A DNA stretch of 64,000 nucleotides from Prosthecobacter sp. (GCF_014879935.1 NZ_JACSRD010000112.1:1-64000); one strand, 5' to 3'; shown: positions 45,000 to 55,379, numbered from the stretch's first letter. The notes: generated by a model from the sequence alone, not told the origin. A program made the numbers and translations.

Positions 45000-45347
45000 A
45001 TGACAAAGCTTACTCGCGCCGACCTGAATACGTTCCTTCGTCAAACGCCGGTTGCCGTAGTCCACCTTGATGCTGAGTGGGACGGCTATCGTTTTGCAGT
45101 GGCCGAACAGATTGCACAAATCGAAAGTCAGTTCGCTGGCGTCGCATCCTTTGGCTACATGGACGTGGATGAAGAGCAAGAATACGCCAGGGAGATTGAC
45201 CTGCGAAACACGCCAGCTTGTGCCTACTTCAAGCATGGCAGACTGATCGCGGTCGTTATTGGAATCGGTCAAGACATAGCTAAAAACATACAGGTCATTC
45301 AAAAAGGTGGCCTCCCAGATACGTCGAACTGGATGAGCCGATTGTAA
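45000..45347 (+). CDS. Thioredoxin-fold protein lacking CxxC
   Basis: VAVVHLDAEWDGYRFAVAEQ aligns with the thioredoxin active-site strand and helix, but the CxxC motif is replaced by WDGYRF. FGYMDVDEEQEYAREIDLRN-T-P-A and a VIGIGQ turn with a cis-Pro-like T-P follow the fold. 115 aa. Redox catalysis is unlikely; a binding or chaperone role is possible. It starts 11 nt after the M60 gene stop. GC is lower than in neighbours. Confidence 0.65.
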   Translation: MTKLTRADLNTFLRQTPVAVVHLDAEWDGYRFAVAEQIAQIESQFAGVASFGYMDVDEEQEYAREIDLRNTPACAYFKHGRLIAVVIGIGQDIAKNIQVIQKGGLPDTSNWMSRL

Positions 45348-45370
45348 CGATTTATTTCCGGCGTCTGAAA

Positions 45371-45400
45371 GCTGGTTTGACAGAAAGCTGGGAAACCAGC
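45371..45400. promoter_or_regulatory. Inverted repeat GCTGGTTT-N14-AAACCAGC before vapB
   Basis: Perfect 8-bp arms, with the right arm 10 nt upstream of the vapB ATG. Position and symmetry fit the autoregulatory operator of a VapBC module. It could also be a terminator for the thioredoxin-like gene, though no T-run follows. Confidence 0.5.
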
Positions 45401-45410
45401 AATTTAGCTC

Positions 45411-45671
45411 ATGAAGACGACTTTGGAACTCCCCGGTGATCTGGTGCGTGAGGTAAAACTCCGCGCCGTGCATGAAGGCCGCAAACTCAAGGACACAGTG
45501 GCAGACTTGCTGCGCCGCGGGCTTGCGGCTCGAAAAACGAACCGCGCTCCAAAAAGTTCGCGGGTTAAACTTCCGCTCATCCAATGCCGGAAGGCTGCCG
45601 TGCTGACACCCGAGCAAGTATCGGAAATTTTAAACGGGCAGGAGGCGGAGTGGCATCATGAAGCTGCCTGA
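45411..45671 (+). CDS. VapB-type antitoxin
   Basis: The N-terminal ribbon-helix-helix pattern is MKTTLELPGDLVREVKLRAV followed by KLKDTVADLLRRGL. The C-terminus is a toxin-binding tail. 86 aa. It overlaps vapC by 14 nt, as usual. Confidence 0.85.
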   Translation: MKTTLELPGDLVREVKLRAVHEGRKLKDTVADLLRRGLAARKTNRAPKSSRVKLPLIQCRKAAVLTPEQVSEILNGQEAEWHHEAA

Positions 45672-46098
45672 CACGAATGTCTGGCTCGCGCTGTCATTGT
45701 CGAAGCACACGCACCACCGGGCAGCGGTAGAGTGGCTGGAGGAACAGGATTCGCCGGATGAGATCGCCTTTTGCCGCTCCACACAGCAGTCGTTCCTTCG
45801 TCTGCTCACCACCACGGGCGTCATGAGCGCCTATGGAATCGCCGCCCTGAGCAACAAGGACGCCTGGGCGGTTTATGAAGCCTTCATTGCCGATGATCGC
45901 ATTCTCTTCCAGGTCGAGCCGCCAGGTCTGAATCCCAATTGGAAGAAGCTTGCAGCCCGGCGCACCTCGTCGCCCAAACTTTGGATGGATGCCTACCTCG
46001 CTGCTTTTGCCATCGCTTCCGGTGCGGAACTGGTTACCACGGACAAGGCCTTCTCACAGTTTCCCGGTTTGGATGTGACCATTATTGAGGTGGTTTGA
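45658..46098 (+). CDS. PIN-domain toxin (VapC)
   Basis: VapC ribonucleases cleave RNA in a metal-dependent way. Acidic residues are in place: LPDTNVWLALS (first Asp), a Glu in the EQDSPDE region, WMDAYLAAFAIA and LVTTDKAF. The 146-aa size is typical. All four PIN acidic positions appear present. Confidence 0.88.
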   Translation: MKLPDTNVWLALSLSKHTHHRAAVEWLEEQDSPDEIAFCRSTQQSFLRLLTTTGVMSAYGIAALSNKDAWAVYEAFIADDRILFQVEPPGLNPNWKKLAARRTSSPKLWMDAYLAAFAIASGAELVTTDKAFSQFPGLDVTIIEVV

Positions 46099-46168
46099 GC
46101 CTTCTCCACCCCGTTGAGGACCCGTGACCAGCATGGACATCTTCCTGCGCGAGTGGTAACCTCCGCGC

Positions 46169-49100
46169 ATGCGCCTGGGTTTGCTCGCTTGTCTTATCGG
46201 ATGGATCGTTTCGCCGTTGAGGGCGGAATTCACGACGTTGTGGTCGCTCGGGGTTTGGGACGGGGATCCGCAGGATGAGTTTGGGAGCTCAACGTGGGAT
46301 TACAACGCGGCGCCGGGCAGTGCGACGGTGCTCGACAATGATTTTTACTTCGCGGGTACCTACCCCGCGCCCATCGGCACGGTGGCGGGCGAGCCGCCGA
46401 CGAACTTTGAGCCGGTGCTGGATACTCAAAACCTCTCGGTGAGGCTGCATTTCAATCTCACACCGGCGCAGGCCACGAGCACGGCCCGCATGCGGCTGAA
46501 CATGCATCAAGTTTGGGGCGGATGGTGGAACCCGGCGATCGACAATTATGCCGAAGGCTACGGGCGGCACCAGTTTGAGGTGTTTTGGAACGGGGTGCTG
46601 ATCAAAACCGCCGTTCACACGAAGGCAGACACGTTGATCGTCGAGGTGAATGCACCTGCGTTCACTCCGGTGGCAGGGGCGAATGTGCTCGAAATCCGCC
46701 GGGCACCGGCTCCGGCATCCTCGACGGATGGCTGGGTGCAGTTTGATGCGCTGTCGCTGGAGATTGACCCCATCGCTTTGCAAGACGTGGATGGCGATGG
46801 CCTGCCGCGCTGGTGGGAGGTGGATCATGGATTCAGCGATGCGGTGGCGAGCGCGGCCCAGGATGTGGATGCCGATGGTCGCACGAATGCGCAGGAGTTC
46901 GCCGCGGGCACGGAGCCGACGCAAAAGGACACGGATGGCGATGGTTTGAGCGATGGCGCGGAATTCACCGCGGGCACCAATCCGCTGATAGCGGACACGG
47001 ATGGCGATTCGCTGAGTGATGGCGAGGAGACAGCATCGAGTCCGCTTTTGGCAGATACGGATGGCGATGGCGCGGGCGATGCATGGGAGCTGCGCACCGG
47101 CTATCTCGCGAATTCGGCCGCGAGCACGCCTCCGGTCCAAAGCAGCGTGATCGGCATCAATTTCGTGATGGAGCTGAATCCCGACAATACCATCGCCAGT
47201 CATGAGGTGACCGGTTTGGTGCCTCAACGCTTCTGGAACAACACCTGGGCGCTGACGAGCTGGCGCAGCCAAAATGGCACGCAGGGTGACATCCTCTCGC
47301 CAACGGCCGATGTGATCGTGGACAGCACCGGCACCGCCACCGGGATGACGATGAACTGGGCTTTTGGCGGCACCTGGGCCAACGGCCAGTCCGGCAACGC
47401 CACGCAGAAGCTGCTCGATGGCTACCTGAGTGTCTCGTCGGACACGCCGGGCAGTCTCACGCTGAGCAATGTGCCATTCACTACCTACGATGTGATCGTT
47501 TATGTGGGCACCTCGTATGACAGCGCGGTGGCTTACACGCGGCTCAATGACACACCGGCCACGGATCGCTGGTTTCTCAGTGCCAGCACGCCGCCGCAGA
47601 CGAAGCTGGTTGAATTGATGCACTCGGATGCCGTGAAGCCTTGGCGGGCGAATGCGATCCGCTACCGCGATCAAACTCTTCCAACGGTGAACATCAAAAT
47701 CGCCCGGACGAGCTGGTATGAGACGGGCATTCACGGCATTCAAATCGTGGACACCACACTCGACAGCGACTCCGATGGCATGCCGGATGCCTACGAGTGG
47801 GAGCATGGTTTCAAAACGCTGGTGGCGGATGCCACGCTCGACGCGGATGGCGATGGGCTGACGAATCTGGCGGAGCGTAGCATCTTCACCAATCCTCGCG
47901 TTGCCGATACCGATGGCGATGGCTTGAACGATGCGGCGGAGACCACAACCAATCCTCTGCTGGCAGATTCGGATGGCGATGGCCTCAGCGATGGCGCGGA
48001 AATCAACGGCGTGCCGGTGGCGACGAATCCGAACAACGCGGACAGCGATGGCGACGGCATCGGTGATGCCGACGAAGTCGAGGGCTGGACCAATCCGACG
48101 GCCTCGCAATCGCTCATGCCAATAGTGAGCACGAGCCCTCGCACCTTTGACTGGATCGTCGAGAATGTGCAGATCGTGTGGGACCACGCCCGCGGCGGCG
48201 TGACGGATCAGGAGTGGGGCGATCATTCGCTCATGAACTTCCAAATCGTGAACTCGGCGAGCACGGGCAGCGATGCCTTCAACATCGGCATCCGGGTGAA
48301 GTCAGGTCGCTTGAGCTATTTCCTGTATTCGAGCCACGGAGGGGGCTTCAGCAACCCTGGTGACGACACGGGGGACATCTGGGAGGCGGACTGGCAGAGC
48401 TTTCCTACGGATTTGAAGGCAGCGATGGGCTTCAGCGGCATTAGCAGTCATGACATCAGCGACCGGCTGCGCTTCAAGATCGAAGGGAGCAGCACCGGCA
48501 GCCGCACGGCGTGGGATTTCACCTTCAGCATTACCAATCAGGACAAAAATGGAGGCACCGTGCTGTTCAGCAAAGTCTTCACCAACTGCGCCCTCGCTCA
48601 GAATGCGCACGATGGTGCCGCCACATGGCAGGATCGTAGCGATCCACCGCTCGTGAATCGGCTCGAAACGTGGGTGCATGATGGCGTGAGTGTTTTCATT
48701 CACCCCACGCGGCTGGAGGACATGACCGGCTATGCTGCCTGGAAGGACACGGACGACGACGGCATGCCGGATGTCTGGGAAGATGCGCATGGCCTGAACA
48801 AGAACAGCGCCGCCGATGGCATGCTCGATGGCGATGCGGATGGTCTGACGAATGTGCGCGAGTATCTCGCTGGCACGCTGCCAAATGATGCGGACAGCGA
48901 TGACGACCTCGCCCAAGACGGCCTGGAGGCTGACAGCGGCAGCGATCCGATGCTCGCGACGAGTCTGCCGCCTTTTTATCACGGCCTTCCCGCAGGTGTT
49001 TCCGGTGAGGATTTGAATGGAAACGGCATGTCGGACGCCTGGGAGCAATGGACCGGGCAGTTTGGACTGGTGGCGGCCCATGACAACGATGGTGACGGCA

Positions 49101-51193
49101 TGACGAATGGAGCTGAAGCTCTTGCGGGAACCAATCCGTTTGATGCGTCTTCACGGTTGTGGAGTGTGATCGAGAGTTCTGATGGCTTCATGACAGTCCG
49201 CTGGCCTTATTTGCCAAGAAAAGCCCATTACCTCGAGTACAGCGCAGATCTGTCTCTCTGGAACCCACTTGGGGACATTCCTGTCTTGAATATCACGCAT
49301 CCCACACAGCCCGAGAGATGGGTTTATTGGTACTCATTTGCACATGCACACACGCCCTCGACGGCTTTCTTCAGAATGCGTGTGGCTGATCAAGACACTG
49401 ACGAAGATGGTTTGAGTGATTGGTCCGAGTTTTACGGCTTTGGAACTTCACCAACCATTCCGAACAGCACCCGCAGCAGCGTGAGCATCGACGCCAACCA
49501 CGATGGCACGCCGGAAAGCACGCTCAGCGGCGATTACGTGGCGATGGTGGAGCAGCTTCAGGGCGCAGGCAGCGCAGGCGGCATGGCTGGAGGAGCGGGC
49601 GGCGGTGTGTCGCGACCACAGGCTGCGCGTTTCCTCATGCAGGCAGCCTTTGGTCCGACACTCGAGGACATCCAGCGTGTGCAGACGCTCGGCTATGCCG
49701 GCTGGATCACGCAGCAGATGAGCCTGCCGGCCACATGGCACTCAGACTACATCCGGGGCATTTTTCAAAACATGACCTCGCAGCGCCAGCACGAGACTTA
49801 CAGCCGCGGCGGTGGTGACAGCGATCCGTTCTTGTTCGGCAACAACATGCAGACGGCTTTTGCGCGTGCGGCGATCCAGGGCAGCGACCAGCTTCGTCAG
49901 CGTGTGGCGTTTGCCTTGAGCCAGATCCTCGTCACCTCGCGTCGCGATGCGAACCTCGAAAACCGCTGCCTCGGCATGGCGGACTACTACGACATCTTTG
50001 TTCGCAACGCCTTTGGCAACTACGAGGACGTGCTGATGGAGGTGACCATGCATCCGGTGATGGGCCGCTACCTTTCGCATGTGGGCAATCAGAAGGCTGA
50101 TCCATCGATCAATCGCTACCCGGATGAAAACTACGCCCGTGAGGTGATGCAGCTCTTCACGGTGGGCCTTTGGCAGCTCAATCCCGATGGCTCGCGGGTG
50201 CTCGTGAGCGGTCAGCCGGTGCCGACTTACTCGAACGAGGAGATCACACAGCTCGCCCGCGTGATGACAGGCTTCTGGTTCGGCGGCGACAACTGGGGCG
50301 GCGGCGGCTGGACCGAGCAGGACTACGCCACACCGATGACCCTGCATGCCGATCGCCATGACTTCGGCGCGAAGACACTGCTCGGTGGCTTTGTTATTCC
50401 AGCCCGTGCGGCGACGCTGGAGAATGCGCAACGCGATGTGCGGGATGCCATTCATCATCTTTTCGAGCATCCGAACTGCGGTGTGTTTGTCGGCAAGCAG
50501 CTCATCCAGTTCCTTGTCACGGACAATCCGAGTCCGGCGTATGTGCAGCGCATCAGCAGCGTCTTTGCGAACAACGGCAGCGGCATGCGTGGCGATCTCG
50601 GCGCGGTGGTGCGTGCCATCCTGCTCGATCCGGAGGCTCGCGGCCCGGTGGGGGCGCAGGCCGCGGGCTTCGGTCGCCTGAAGGAGCCGGTGATCCGCGC
50701 GATGTCGATGGCTCGCGTCTTCGGCATGAAGCAGGTGCCCGAGCTGCTGTGGTGGGACTGGAGCGAGTTTTACAACGAGAGCCGCCAGGCGCCGACGAAC
50801 TCGCCGAGCGTCTTCAACTTCTACCGCCCCGAGTATCGCGCTCCGGGTCTGGCGACGCAAAACGGCCTCGCGAGCCCGGTTTTCCAGATCACGGACAGCT
50901 ACAGCTCGATCAGCTTCCCGAACCGCCTGTGGAAGATGCTCGAAGAAGGGCTGAGCTTTTATGAGCAGTATCGTTTCCCCTTCGATTTCAGGCGCGAGCA
51001 GGCCTTCGCGACCTCACCCGAGCGTTTGATGGATCATTTCAATCTCCTCTTCTGCGCCGGTCAGATGAAGGCGAGCACGCGCAGCATCATCTTGAGCACG
51101 CTCGCCCAGATCCCCGCCGATCAAACCGCCGCCCGCATCCGCGTGGCCGCCTATCTCTCGCTGACGTGCCCGGAAGGCGCGGTGATGCGGTGA
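46169..51193 (+). CDS. DUF1800 protein with TSP3-like repeats, very large and secreted
   Basis: A signal peptide (LGLLACLIGWIVSPLRAEF) precedes beta domains and at least four blocks of TSP3/EF-like calcium repeats (DTDGDGLSDGAEF; DADGDGLTNLAERSIFTNPR). The C-terminal 500 residues are a DUF1800 domain with RFLMQAAFGPTLEDIQRVQT, NFYRPEYRAPG and RVAYLSLTCPE. 1674 aa. DUF1800 partners DUF1501 in many Gram-negative genomes, in pairs linked to exported or surface systems, but the biochemical role is unknown. Confidence 0.9.
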   Translation: MRLGLLACLIGWIVSPLRAEFTTLWSLGVWDGDPQDEFGSSTWDYNAAPGSATVLDNDFYFAGTYPAPIGTVAGEPPTNFEPVLDTQNLSVRLHFNLTPAQATSTARMRLNMHQVWGGWWNPAIDNYAEGYGRHQFEVFWNGVLIKTAVHTKADTLIVEVNAPAFTPVAGANVLEIRRAPAPASSTDGWVQFDALSLEIDPIALQDVDGDGLPRWWEVDHGFSDAVASAAQDVDADGRTNAQEFAAGTEPTQKDTDGDGLSDGAEFTAGTNPLIADTDGDSLSDGEETASSPLLADTDGDGAGDAWELRTGYLANSAASTPPVQSSVIGINFVMELNPDNTIASHEVTGLVPQRFWNNTWALTSWRSQNGTQGDILSPTADVIVDSTGTATGMTMNWAFGGTWANGQSGNATQKLLDGYLSVSSDTPGSLTLSNVPFTTYDVIVYVGTSYDSAVAYTRLNDTPATDRWFLSASTPPQTKLVELMHSDAVKPWRANAIRYRDQTLPTVNIKIARTSWYETGIHGIQIVDTTLDSDSDGMPDAYEWEHGFKTLVADATLDADGDGLTNLAERSIFTNPRVADTDGDGLNDAAETTTNPLLADSDGDGLSDGAEINGVPVATNPNNADSDGDGIGDADEVEGWTNPTASQSLMPIVSTSPRTFDWIVENVQIVWDHARGGVTDQEWGDHSLMNFQIVNSASTGSDAFNIGIRVKSGRLSYFLYSSHGGGFSNPGDDTGDIWEADWQSFPTDLKAAMGFSGISSHDISDRLRFKIEGSSTGSRTAWDFTFSITNQDKNGGTVLFSKVFTNCALAQNAHDGAATWQDRSDPPLVNRLETWVHDGVSVFIHPTRLEDMTGYAAWKDTDDDGMPDVWEDAHGLNKNSAADGMLDGDADGLTNVREYLAGTLPNDADSDDDLAQDGLEADSGSDPMLATSLPPFYHGLPAGVSGEDLNGNGMSDAWEQWTGQFGLVAAHDNDGDGMTNGAEALAGTNPFDASSRLWSVIESSDGFMTVRWPYLPRKAHYLEYSADLSLWNPLGDIPVLNITHPTQPERWVYWYSFAHAHTPSTAFFRMRVADQDTDEDGLSDWSEFYGFGTSPTIPNSTRSSVSIDANHDGTPESTLSGDYVAMVEQLQGAGSAGGMAGGAGGGVSRPQAARFLMQAAFGPTLEDIQRVQTLGYAGWITQQMSLPATWHSDYIRGIFQNMTSQRQHETYSRGGGDSDPFLFGNNMQTAFARAAIQGSDQLRQRVAFALSQILVTSRRDANLENRCLGMADYYDIFVRNAFGNYEDVLMEVTMHPVMGRYLSHVGNQKADPSINRYPDENYAREVMQLFTVGLWQLNPDGSRVLVSGQPVPTYSNEEITQLARVMTGFWFGGDNWGGGGWTEQDYATPMTLHADRHDFGAKTLLGGFVIPARAATLENAQRDVRDAIHHLFEHPNCGVFVGKQLIQFLVTDNPSPAYVQRISSVFANNGSGMRGDLGAVVRAILLDPEARGPVGAQAAGFGRLKEPVIRAMSMARVFGMKQVPELLWWDWSEFYNESRQAPTNSPSVFNFYRPEYRAPGLATQNGLASPVFQITDSYSSISFPNRLWKMLEEGLSFYEQYRFPFDFRREQAFATSPERLMDHFNLLFCAGQMKASTRSIILSTLAQIPADQTAARIRVAAYLSLTCPEGAVMR

Positions 51194-51218
51194 ACCTTTT
51201 TCGCTCCTTTTTGAAGTC

Positions 51219-52661
51219 ATGAACGCAGCCTCCACCCGCCGCCACTTCTTCGGACGCTCCGCCTGTGCGGCGATGAGCACCGTGCCGGTGCTGAATACGC
51301 TCCTCAATCTCCAGCTCGCCAGTCGCGTGGCAGCCGATGGAGCACCGACGGACTACAAGACGCTCGTTTGCGTGTTTTTGAACGGCGGGATGGATTCCTT
51401 CAATTTCCTCGTGCCACGCGATTCGACGCGGCATGGCATCTACACGACTACGCGGGGCAATCTGGCGCTTATGGCCGGCCAGCTTCTCAATCTCGATCAA
51501 GATGGCGGCGACGGGCAGCTCTACGGCATTCATCCGAGCTGCACGGGCCTGCGGGACATGTTCAACGGCACGGGCAACTTCGCCGGGAAGCGTCGCGCGG
51601 CCTTGCTGGCGAATGTGGGCACGCTCATCCAGCAGGTGACGAAGGCGCAATACCTCGCCGAGAGTGTGGCGCTGCCGCGGGCGCTGTATTCGCACAGCGA
51701 CCAGATCGACCAGTGGCAGACCTCCGTGCCGCAGGGCATGACAGAACTGAGCGGCTGGGCCGGACGCACCGCTGATCTACTGCACAGCACGGTGAACACG
51801 AACAGCATCGCGATGAACATTTCCCTCTCCGGGAACAGCCTGTGGCAGGTGGGCAATGCCACGACGCAGTTTGTGGTCACGGATCGCGGGGCGCTGACCT
51901 TCACCGGCAGCGAGATCACCGATCCGCTGCATCCGATGAAGCTCAAAAACACCGCGCATCGCAGCATCATCCAGCAAAACTACGCCAACCTGATGCAGCA
52001 GAGCTACGGCCAGCTCACGAAGAGCAGCATCGAGCTCCAAGAGTTCTTCCTCCAGCAATACAACAGCTACGACGACAGCGCCGTGGCCTCGCTCTTCCCG
52101 ACGAACAACTACATCGCGCAGCAGTTCCGTGCCGCGGTGAAGATGATCGCGCTGCGCCAGGCGCTCGGGCTGCACCGGCAGACGATTTTCATCACCTTCG
52201 GCGGCTGGGATCATCACGGCGAGTTGCTTAACACGCAGGCGGGCATGCTCAACACCCTCAACACGGCCCTCACCGCCTTCCAGCGGGCGCTGGAACAGCT
52301 CACGCTGCAAGACGGCGTGATCACCTTTAGCGCCTCCGACTTCGGCCGCACGCTGCGCAGCAACGGTCGCGGCACCGACCACGCCTGGGGTGGCAATGCG
52401 CTCGTCATGGGAGGTCCGATCCAGGGCGGTCGCGTGTATGGCACCTTCCCGGATCTCACGCTCGAAAGCGCCGACGACACCGGCTACGGCGGTCGCATGA
52501 TTCCCACGACGAGTGTGGATCAATTCTTCGGCGAGATGCTTCGCTGGTTTGGCGTTCCTGCGTCCGGCATGAGCAGCGTGCTGCCGAACATCGGCAACTT
52601 TTACAACGTGAACTCGGCGAGTTTGCCGATTGGCATGCTGCGGGCGGGAACGTGGAGCTGA
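51219..52661 (+). CDS. DUF1501 family protein with Tat-like signal
   Basis: The N-terminus is STRRHFFGRSACAAMS, a twin-Arg-like leader. The body matches DUF1501: VCVFLNGGMDSFNFLVPRDS, FITFGGWDHHGELL, ITFSASDFGRTLRSNGRGTD, HAWGGNALVMGGP. 480 aa. It follows the DUF1800 gene after 25 nt. Confidence 0.9.
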   Translation: MNAASTRRHFFGRSACAAMSTVPVLNTLLNLQLASRVAADGAPTDYKTLVCVFLNGGMDSFNFLVPRDSTRHGIYTTTRGNLALMAGQLLNLDQDGGDGQLYGIHPSCTGLRDMFNGTGNFAGKRRAALLANVGTLIQQVTKAQYLAESVALPRALYSHSDQIDQWQTSVPQGMTELSGWAGRTADLLHSTVNTNSIAMNISLSGNSLWQVGNATTQFVVTDRGALTFTGSEITDPLHPMKLKNTAHRSIIQQNYANLMQQSYGQLTKSSIELQEFFLQQYNSYDDSAVASLFPTNNYIAQQFRAAVKMIALRQALGLHRQTIFITFGGWDHHGELLNTQAGMLNTLNTALTAFQRALEQLTLQDGVITFSASDFGRTLRSNGRGTDHAWGGNALVMGGPIQGGRVYGTFPDLTLESADDTGYGGRMIPTTSVDQFFGEMLRWFGVPASGMSSVLPNIGNFYNVNSASLPIGMLRAGTWS

Positions 52662-52680
52662 GTTTCAAGTTTCAGGTTCC

Positions 52681-53262
52681 ATGTTTCAAGACAAGCAGAT
52701 GAGATGGAAGATGGCGGCGCTGATCGCGGTGGCAGCGACGCTGGGGGTCTGGTGGAAGGCGACTTCCAATCGACTGACGACGCGCCAGCCGGTCTTGCCC
52801 GCTGACATGACAAAAGTGATCGAGAAGGAGGCGGAGCAGCGCGGGAAAAGCATGCTTCCAGGCGAAGAGCTTCTCAAGGCCTATGCCGGCACGACCACAC
52901 GGCCGGAGGACGACCTGCACAGCATGGCGCATGTGTTTTCAAACCTGCAACTGCTCGTGAAAGGCGACTCGCCGTTTCGGATGGGAGCGAATGAGGAGTT
53001 CGCAGCGGCGTTGATGGGGAAGAATTCGGCGCGAGAGGTGTTCTTGAAGGCGCCGCATCCGTGTTTGAACGCCAATGGCCAGATTGTGGACCGCTGGGGC
53101 TCGCCGTTGTTCTTCCATGTGCGTGACCCCAGCCGCATCGACATCCGCAGCGCTGGTCCTGATCGTGAAATGTGGACGGAGGATGACCTGCACCGCTGTT
53201 ATGACGGCCCGTTTGTGCGGGGAGCGGGCCTGCCCGCCCACGATCTGCCGCCCGGCCCCTGA
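52681..53262 (+). CDS. Hypothetical membrane-anchored protein
   Basis: A single N-terminal membrane segment (KMAALIAVAATLGVWW) precedes a 160-aa soluble domain with GKNSAREVFLKAPHPCLNAN and RWGSPLFFHVRDPSRIDIRS, then a DREMWTEDDL motif. I recall similar proteins after DUF1501 genes in verrucomicrobia. The ATG at 52681 or 52699 is possible. The upstream TTTCAAGTTTCAGGTTCCAT is a short AT-rich repeat. Confidence 0.65.
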   Translation: MFQDKQMRWKMAALIAVAATLGVWWKATSNRLTTRQPVLPADMTKVIEKEAEQRGKSMLPGEELLKAYAGTTTRPEDDLHSMAHVFSNLQLLVKGDSPFRMGANEEFAAALMGKNSAREVFLKAPHPCLNANGQIVDRWGSPLFFHVRDPSRIDIRSAGPDREMWTEDDLHRCYDGPFVRGAGLPAHDLPPGP

Positions 53263-53442
53263 TCGGTCCTGACGCACGGCCTGGAAACAGCTCAAACAGC
53301 GCCCGGACAGCGTGAGAAGCGGTGAGACGCCGTTCGACGGGAGGAAATGGCATGCATCAAACCAGTCCAGACTCCGTGTCTCGTGCGATTTGCGTAGAGG
53401 CGCCTCCTGCAATCGGAGATTTGAAACTTCCATCGATCCACC

Positions 53443-53907
53443 ATGAACAACGACCTCATCATCGTCACCAATCTCGGCCTGCTCCGCGCCTATCGCGAGG
53501 TGAAGGGGCCGATGGATCGCGCATCACACCTTGAACTGATCGAGGAGTTCAAGCCGGAGGCTGCGCACGAGAAGTTGTCCGAGCAACTGACCGACCAGTC
53601 GGGCCGTTTCCCGAAGGGAGGTGGAGCCGGCCACGTTTCCGGTGATCTCTCCGCTGGAGAACGGCTCAATCTCGAAGGTGAGCAGGATCGACGCGTCATC
53701 GTGGGCCTGGCGCAAAAGATCAATGGTTTACTCGTGGACGGGGAGGTGACACGCTGCCGGTTCGCAGCCAGCGCGCCCGTTCACAAGCAGTTGCTGGATG
53801 CCCTCGAACCCGAAGCGCGTGCCAAAATCAGCCAGGTGCTCGCTTCCGACCTCGCAAAGATCGCTCCGTCGGAACTGCTGGAACACTTCAACCGTGCAGC
53901 GTCCTGA
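53443..53907 (+). CDS. Host-attachment-like protein
   Basis: The protein begins MNNDLIIVTNLGLLRAYREV and has the C-terminal set HKQLLDALEPEARAKISQVL, SDLAKIAPSELLEHF of the family annotated as required for attachment to host cells (baeRF-like fold). 154 aa. The stretch 53263-53442 before it shows no gene. Function in a free-living bacterium unclear. Confidence 0.82.
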   Translation: MNNDLIIVTNLGLLRAYREVKGPMDRASHLELIEEFKPEAAHEKLSEQLTDQSGRFPKGGGAGHVSGDLSAGERLNLEGEQDRRVIVGLAQKINGLLVDGEVTRCRFAASAPVHKQLLDALEPEARAKISQVLASDLAKIAPSELLEHFNRAAS

Positions 53908-54005
53908 TCCCGCCAGTCTGCGCGGGCTGCAACAGAGCCGCATGTGCCAGCCAGACTCCATCGGCATCAGAGCATCGAAAGTGAACCGGAGGACGCAGGC
54001 CATCC

Positions 54006-55379
54006 ATGACCCTCTCATCCACCCAGGGTTCAAAGCGAGGGGTGCCAGCGGGCATTCTCGCCGTGGCATGCCTCACCCTGTTGCTTCTTCCCTCCCTGGC
54101 ACGGGCACAGGTGACATTCCCCAAGGCGGAGGAACAGGTGGCCAAAGAGAGCCTCCTGCCGCTGAAGCCGGTGCCGGACAACGAGCTTTCAAACCGCCTC
54201 CGATCCGTGCTGGATCAGATCGAAGACTTCAAAGACGTGAAGGTCGAGGTGAATGCCGGCGTCGTCCGTCTCAGCGGTGCCACCATGCGGGGAAGCGTGA
54301 GGCAGAACGTCGAGGATTTGGTGAAGCGCTTCGAAGGCGTCGCATTTGTGGACAACCAGATCGAGGAGGGAGTCGCCGTCGAGACGCGCGTGGCGCCGTC
54401 GGTGGCGCGGCTTGAGGAGCTTGCCCGGCGAGCCGTTCAGCTGGCTCCGGTGGCCGCCGTTGCGCTGCTGATCGTCATCGGGTTTGCCGGTGCCGCACAT
54501 CTGGTGGGGCGATGGGAGGCGCCGCTGCGCTGGCTGCGGGTCAAACCGCTCCTGCGCGACCTGATTCAACGGCTCGCCGCCTCGATCTTGTTTGTGCTCG
54601 GGCTCGTGCTGGCTCTCGATGTGCTCGACGCGACCGCGATTGCCGGCGCGGTTCTCGGTGTCGCGGGACTTGCCGGACTGGCGGTGAGCTTTGCATTCCG
54701 GGACATCGTGGAAAACTATCTCGCAGGCATGCTGCTAAGTCTGCGCCAGCAGTTCTCGATTGGCGATCATCTGCGCATCCTGGATCAGGAGGGCAAGGTC
54801 ATGCGCCTGACCGCCCGCGAGATGGTGCTGCTGACGCTGGACGGCAATCACCTGCGCATTCCAAACAGCAGCGTCTTCAAGAACATCATCTGCAACTACA
54901 CCCGCAGCCCGCACCGACGCTTCGATTTCTCCGTTGGCATCGCCACGACCGAGGACATCGCCCGTGCCCAGCGTGTCGGCACGCGGGCGCTGGCCGCCCT
55001 GAAAGGCGTCATCGACGATCCCGAGCCGCAATCGCTGGTCGAGGAGCTTGGCGATTCCAACATTGTGCTGCGGTTTTTCGCCTGGGTGGATCAGGACAGG
55101 GCCGAGTTCGCAAAAGTACGCAGCGAGGCGATCCGCATCGTCAAAAATGCGCTGGATGAAACGGGCATCGAGATGCCCGAGCCGATTTATCGGCTGCACG
55201 TTTCAAAGATGGTCCCAAACGGGCGTCCACCTGAGAAAGAATGCGAAACAGCACCGGTCGCCGAACGCGAAGCCGCGAATGCGGAGGTGGCCGTTGAGAA
55301 CCAATTGGAGGAACAGATCCTCAAGGAACTCGCGAATTCAGCGGACGAGAATCTCCTGGAGCCGGAAAGCGTCCATTGA
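54006..55379 (+). CDS. Mechanosensitive channel (MscS) with N-terminal BON domain
   Basis: A signal-like start, then a BON domain (LSNRLRSVLDQIEDFKDVKV), then membrane segments at about 155-180 and 200-245. TM3 and the beta domain read GVAGLAGLAVSFAFRDIVEN, YLAGMLLSLRQQFSIGDHLR and GNHLRIPNSSVFKNII. 457 aa. BON-MscS fusions are known in Gram-negatives; this one may protect against osmotic shock. Confidence 0.92.
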   Translation: MTLSSTQGSKRGVPAGILAVACLTLLLLPSLARAQVTFPKAEEQVAKESLLPLKPVPDNELSNRLRSVLDQIEDFKDVKVEVNAGVVRLSGATMRGSVRQNVEDLVKRFEGVAFVDNQIEEGVAVETRVAPSVARLEELARRAVQLAPVAAVALLIVIGFAGAAHLVGRWEAPLRWLRVKPLLRDLIQRLAASILFVLGLVLALDVLDATAIAGAVLGVAGLAGLAVSFAFRDIVENYLAGMLLSLRQQFSIGDHLRILDQEGKVMRLTAREMVLLTLDGNHLRIPNSSVFKNIICNYTRSPHRRFDFSVGIATTEDIARAQRVGTRALAALKGVIDDPEPQSLVEELGDSNIVLRFFAWVDQDRAEFAKVRSEAIRIVKNALDETGIEMPEPIYRLHVSKMVPNGRPPEKECETAPVAEREAANAEVAVENQLEEQILKELANSADENLLEPESVH

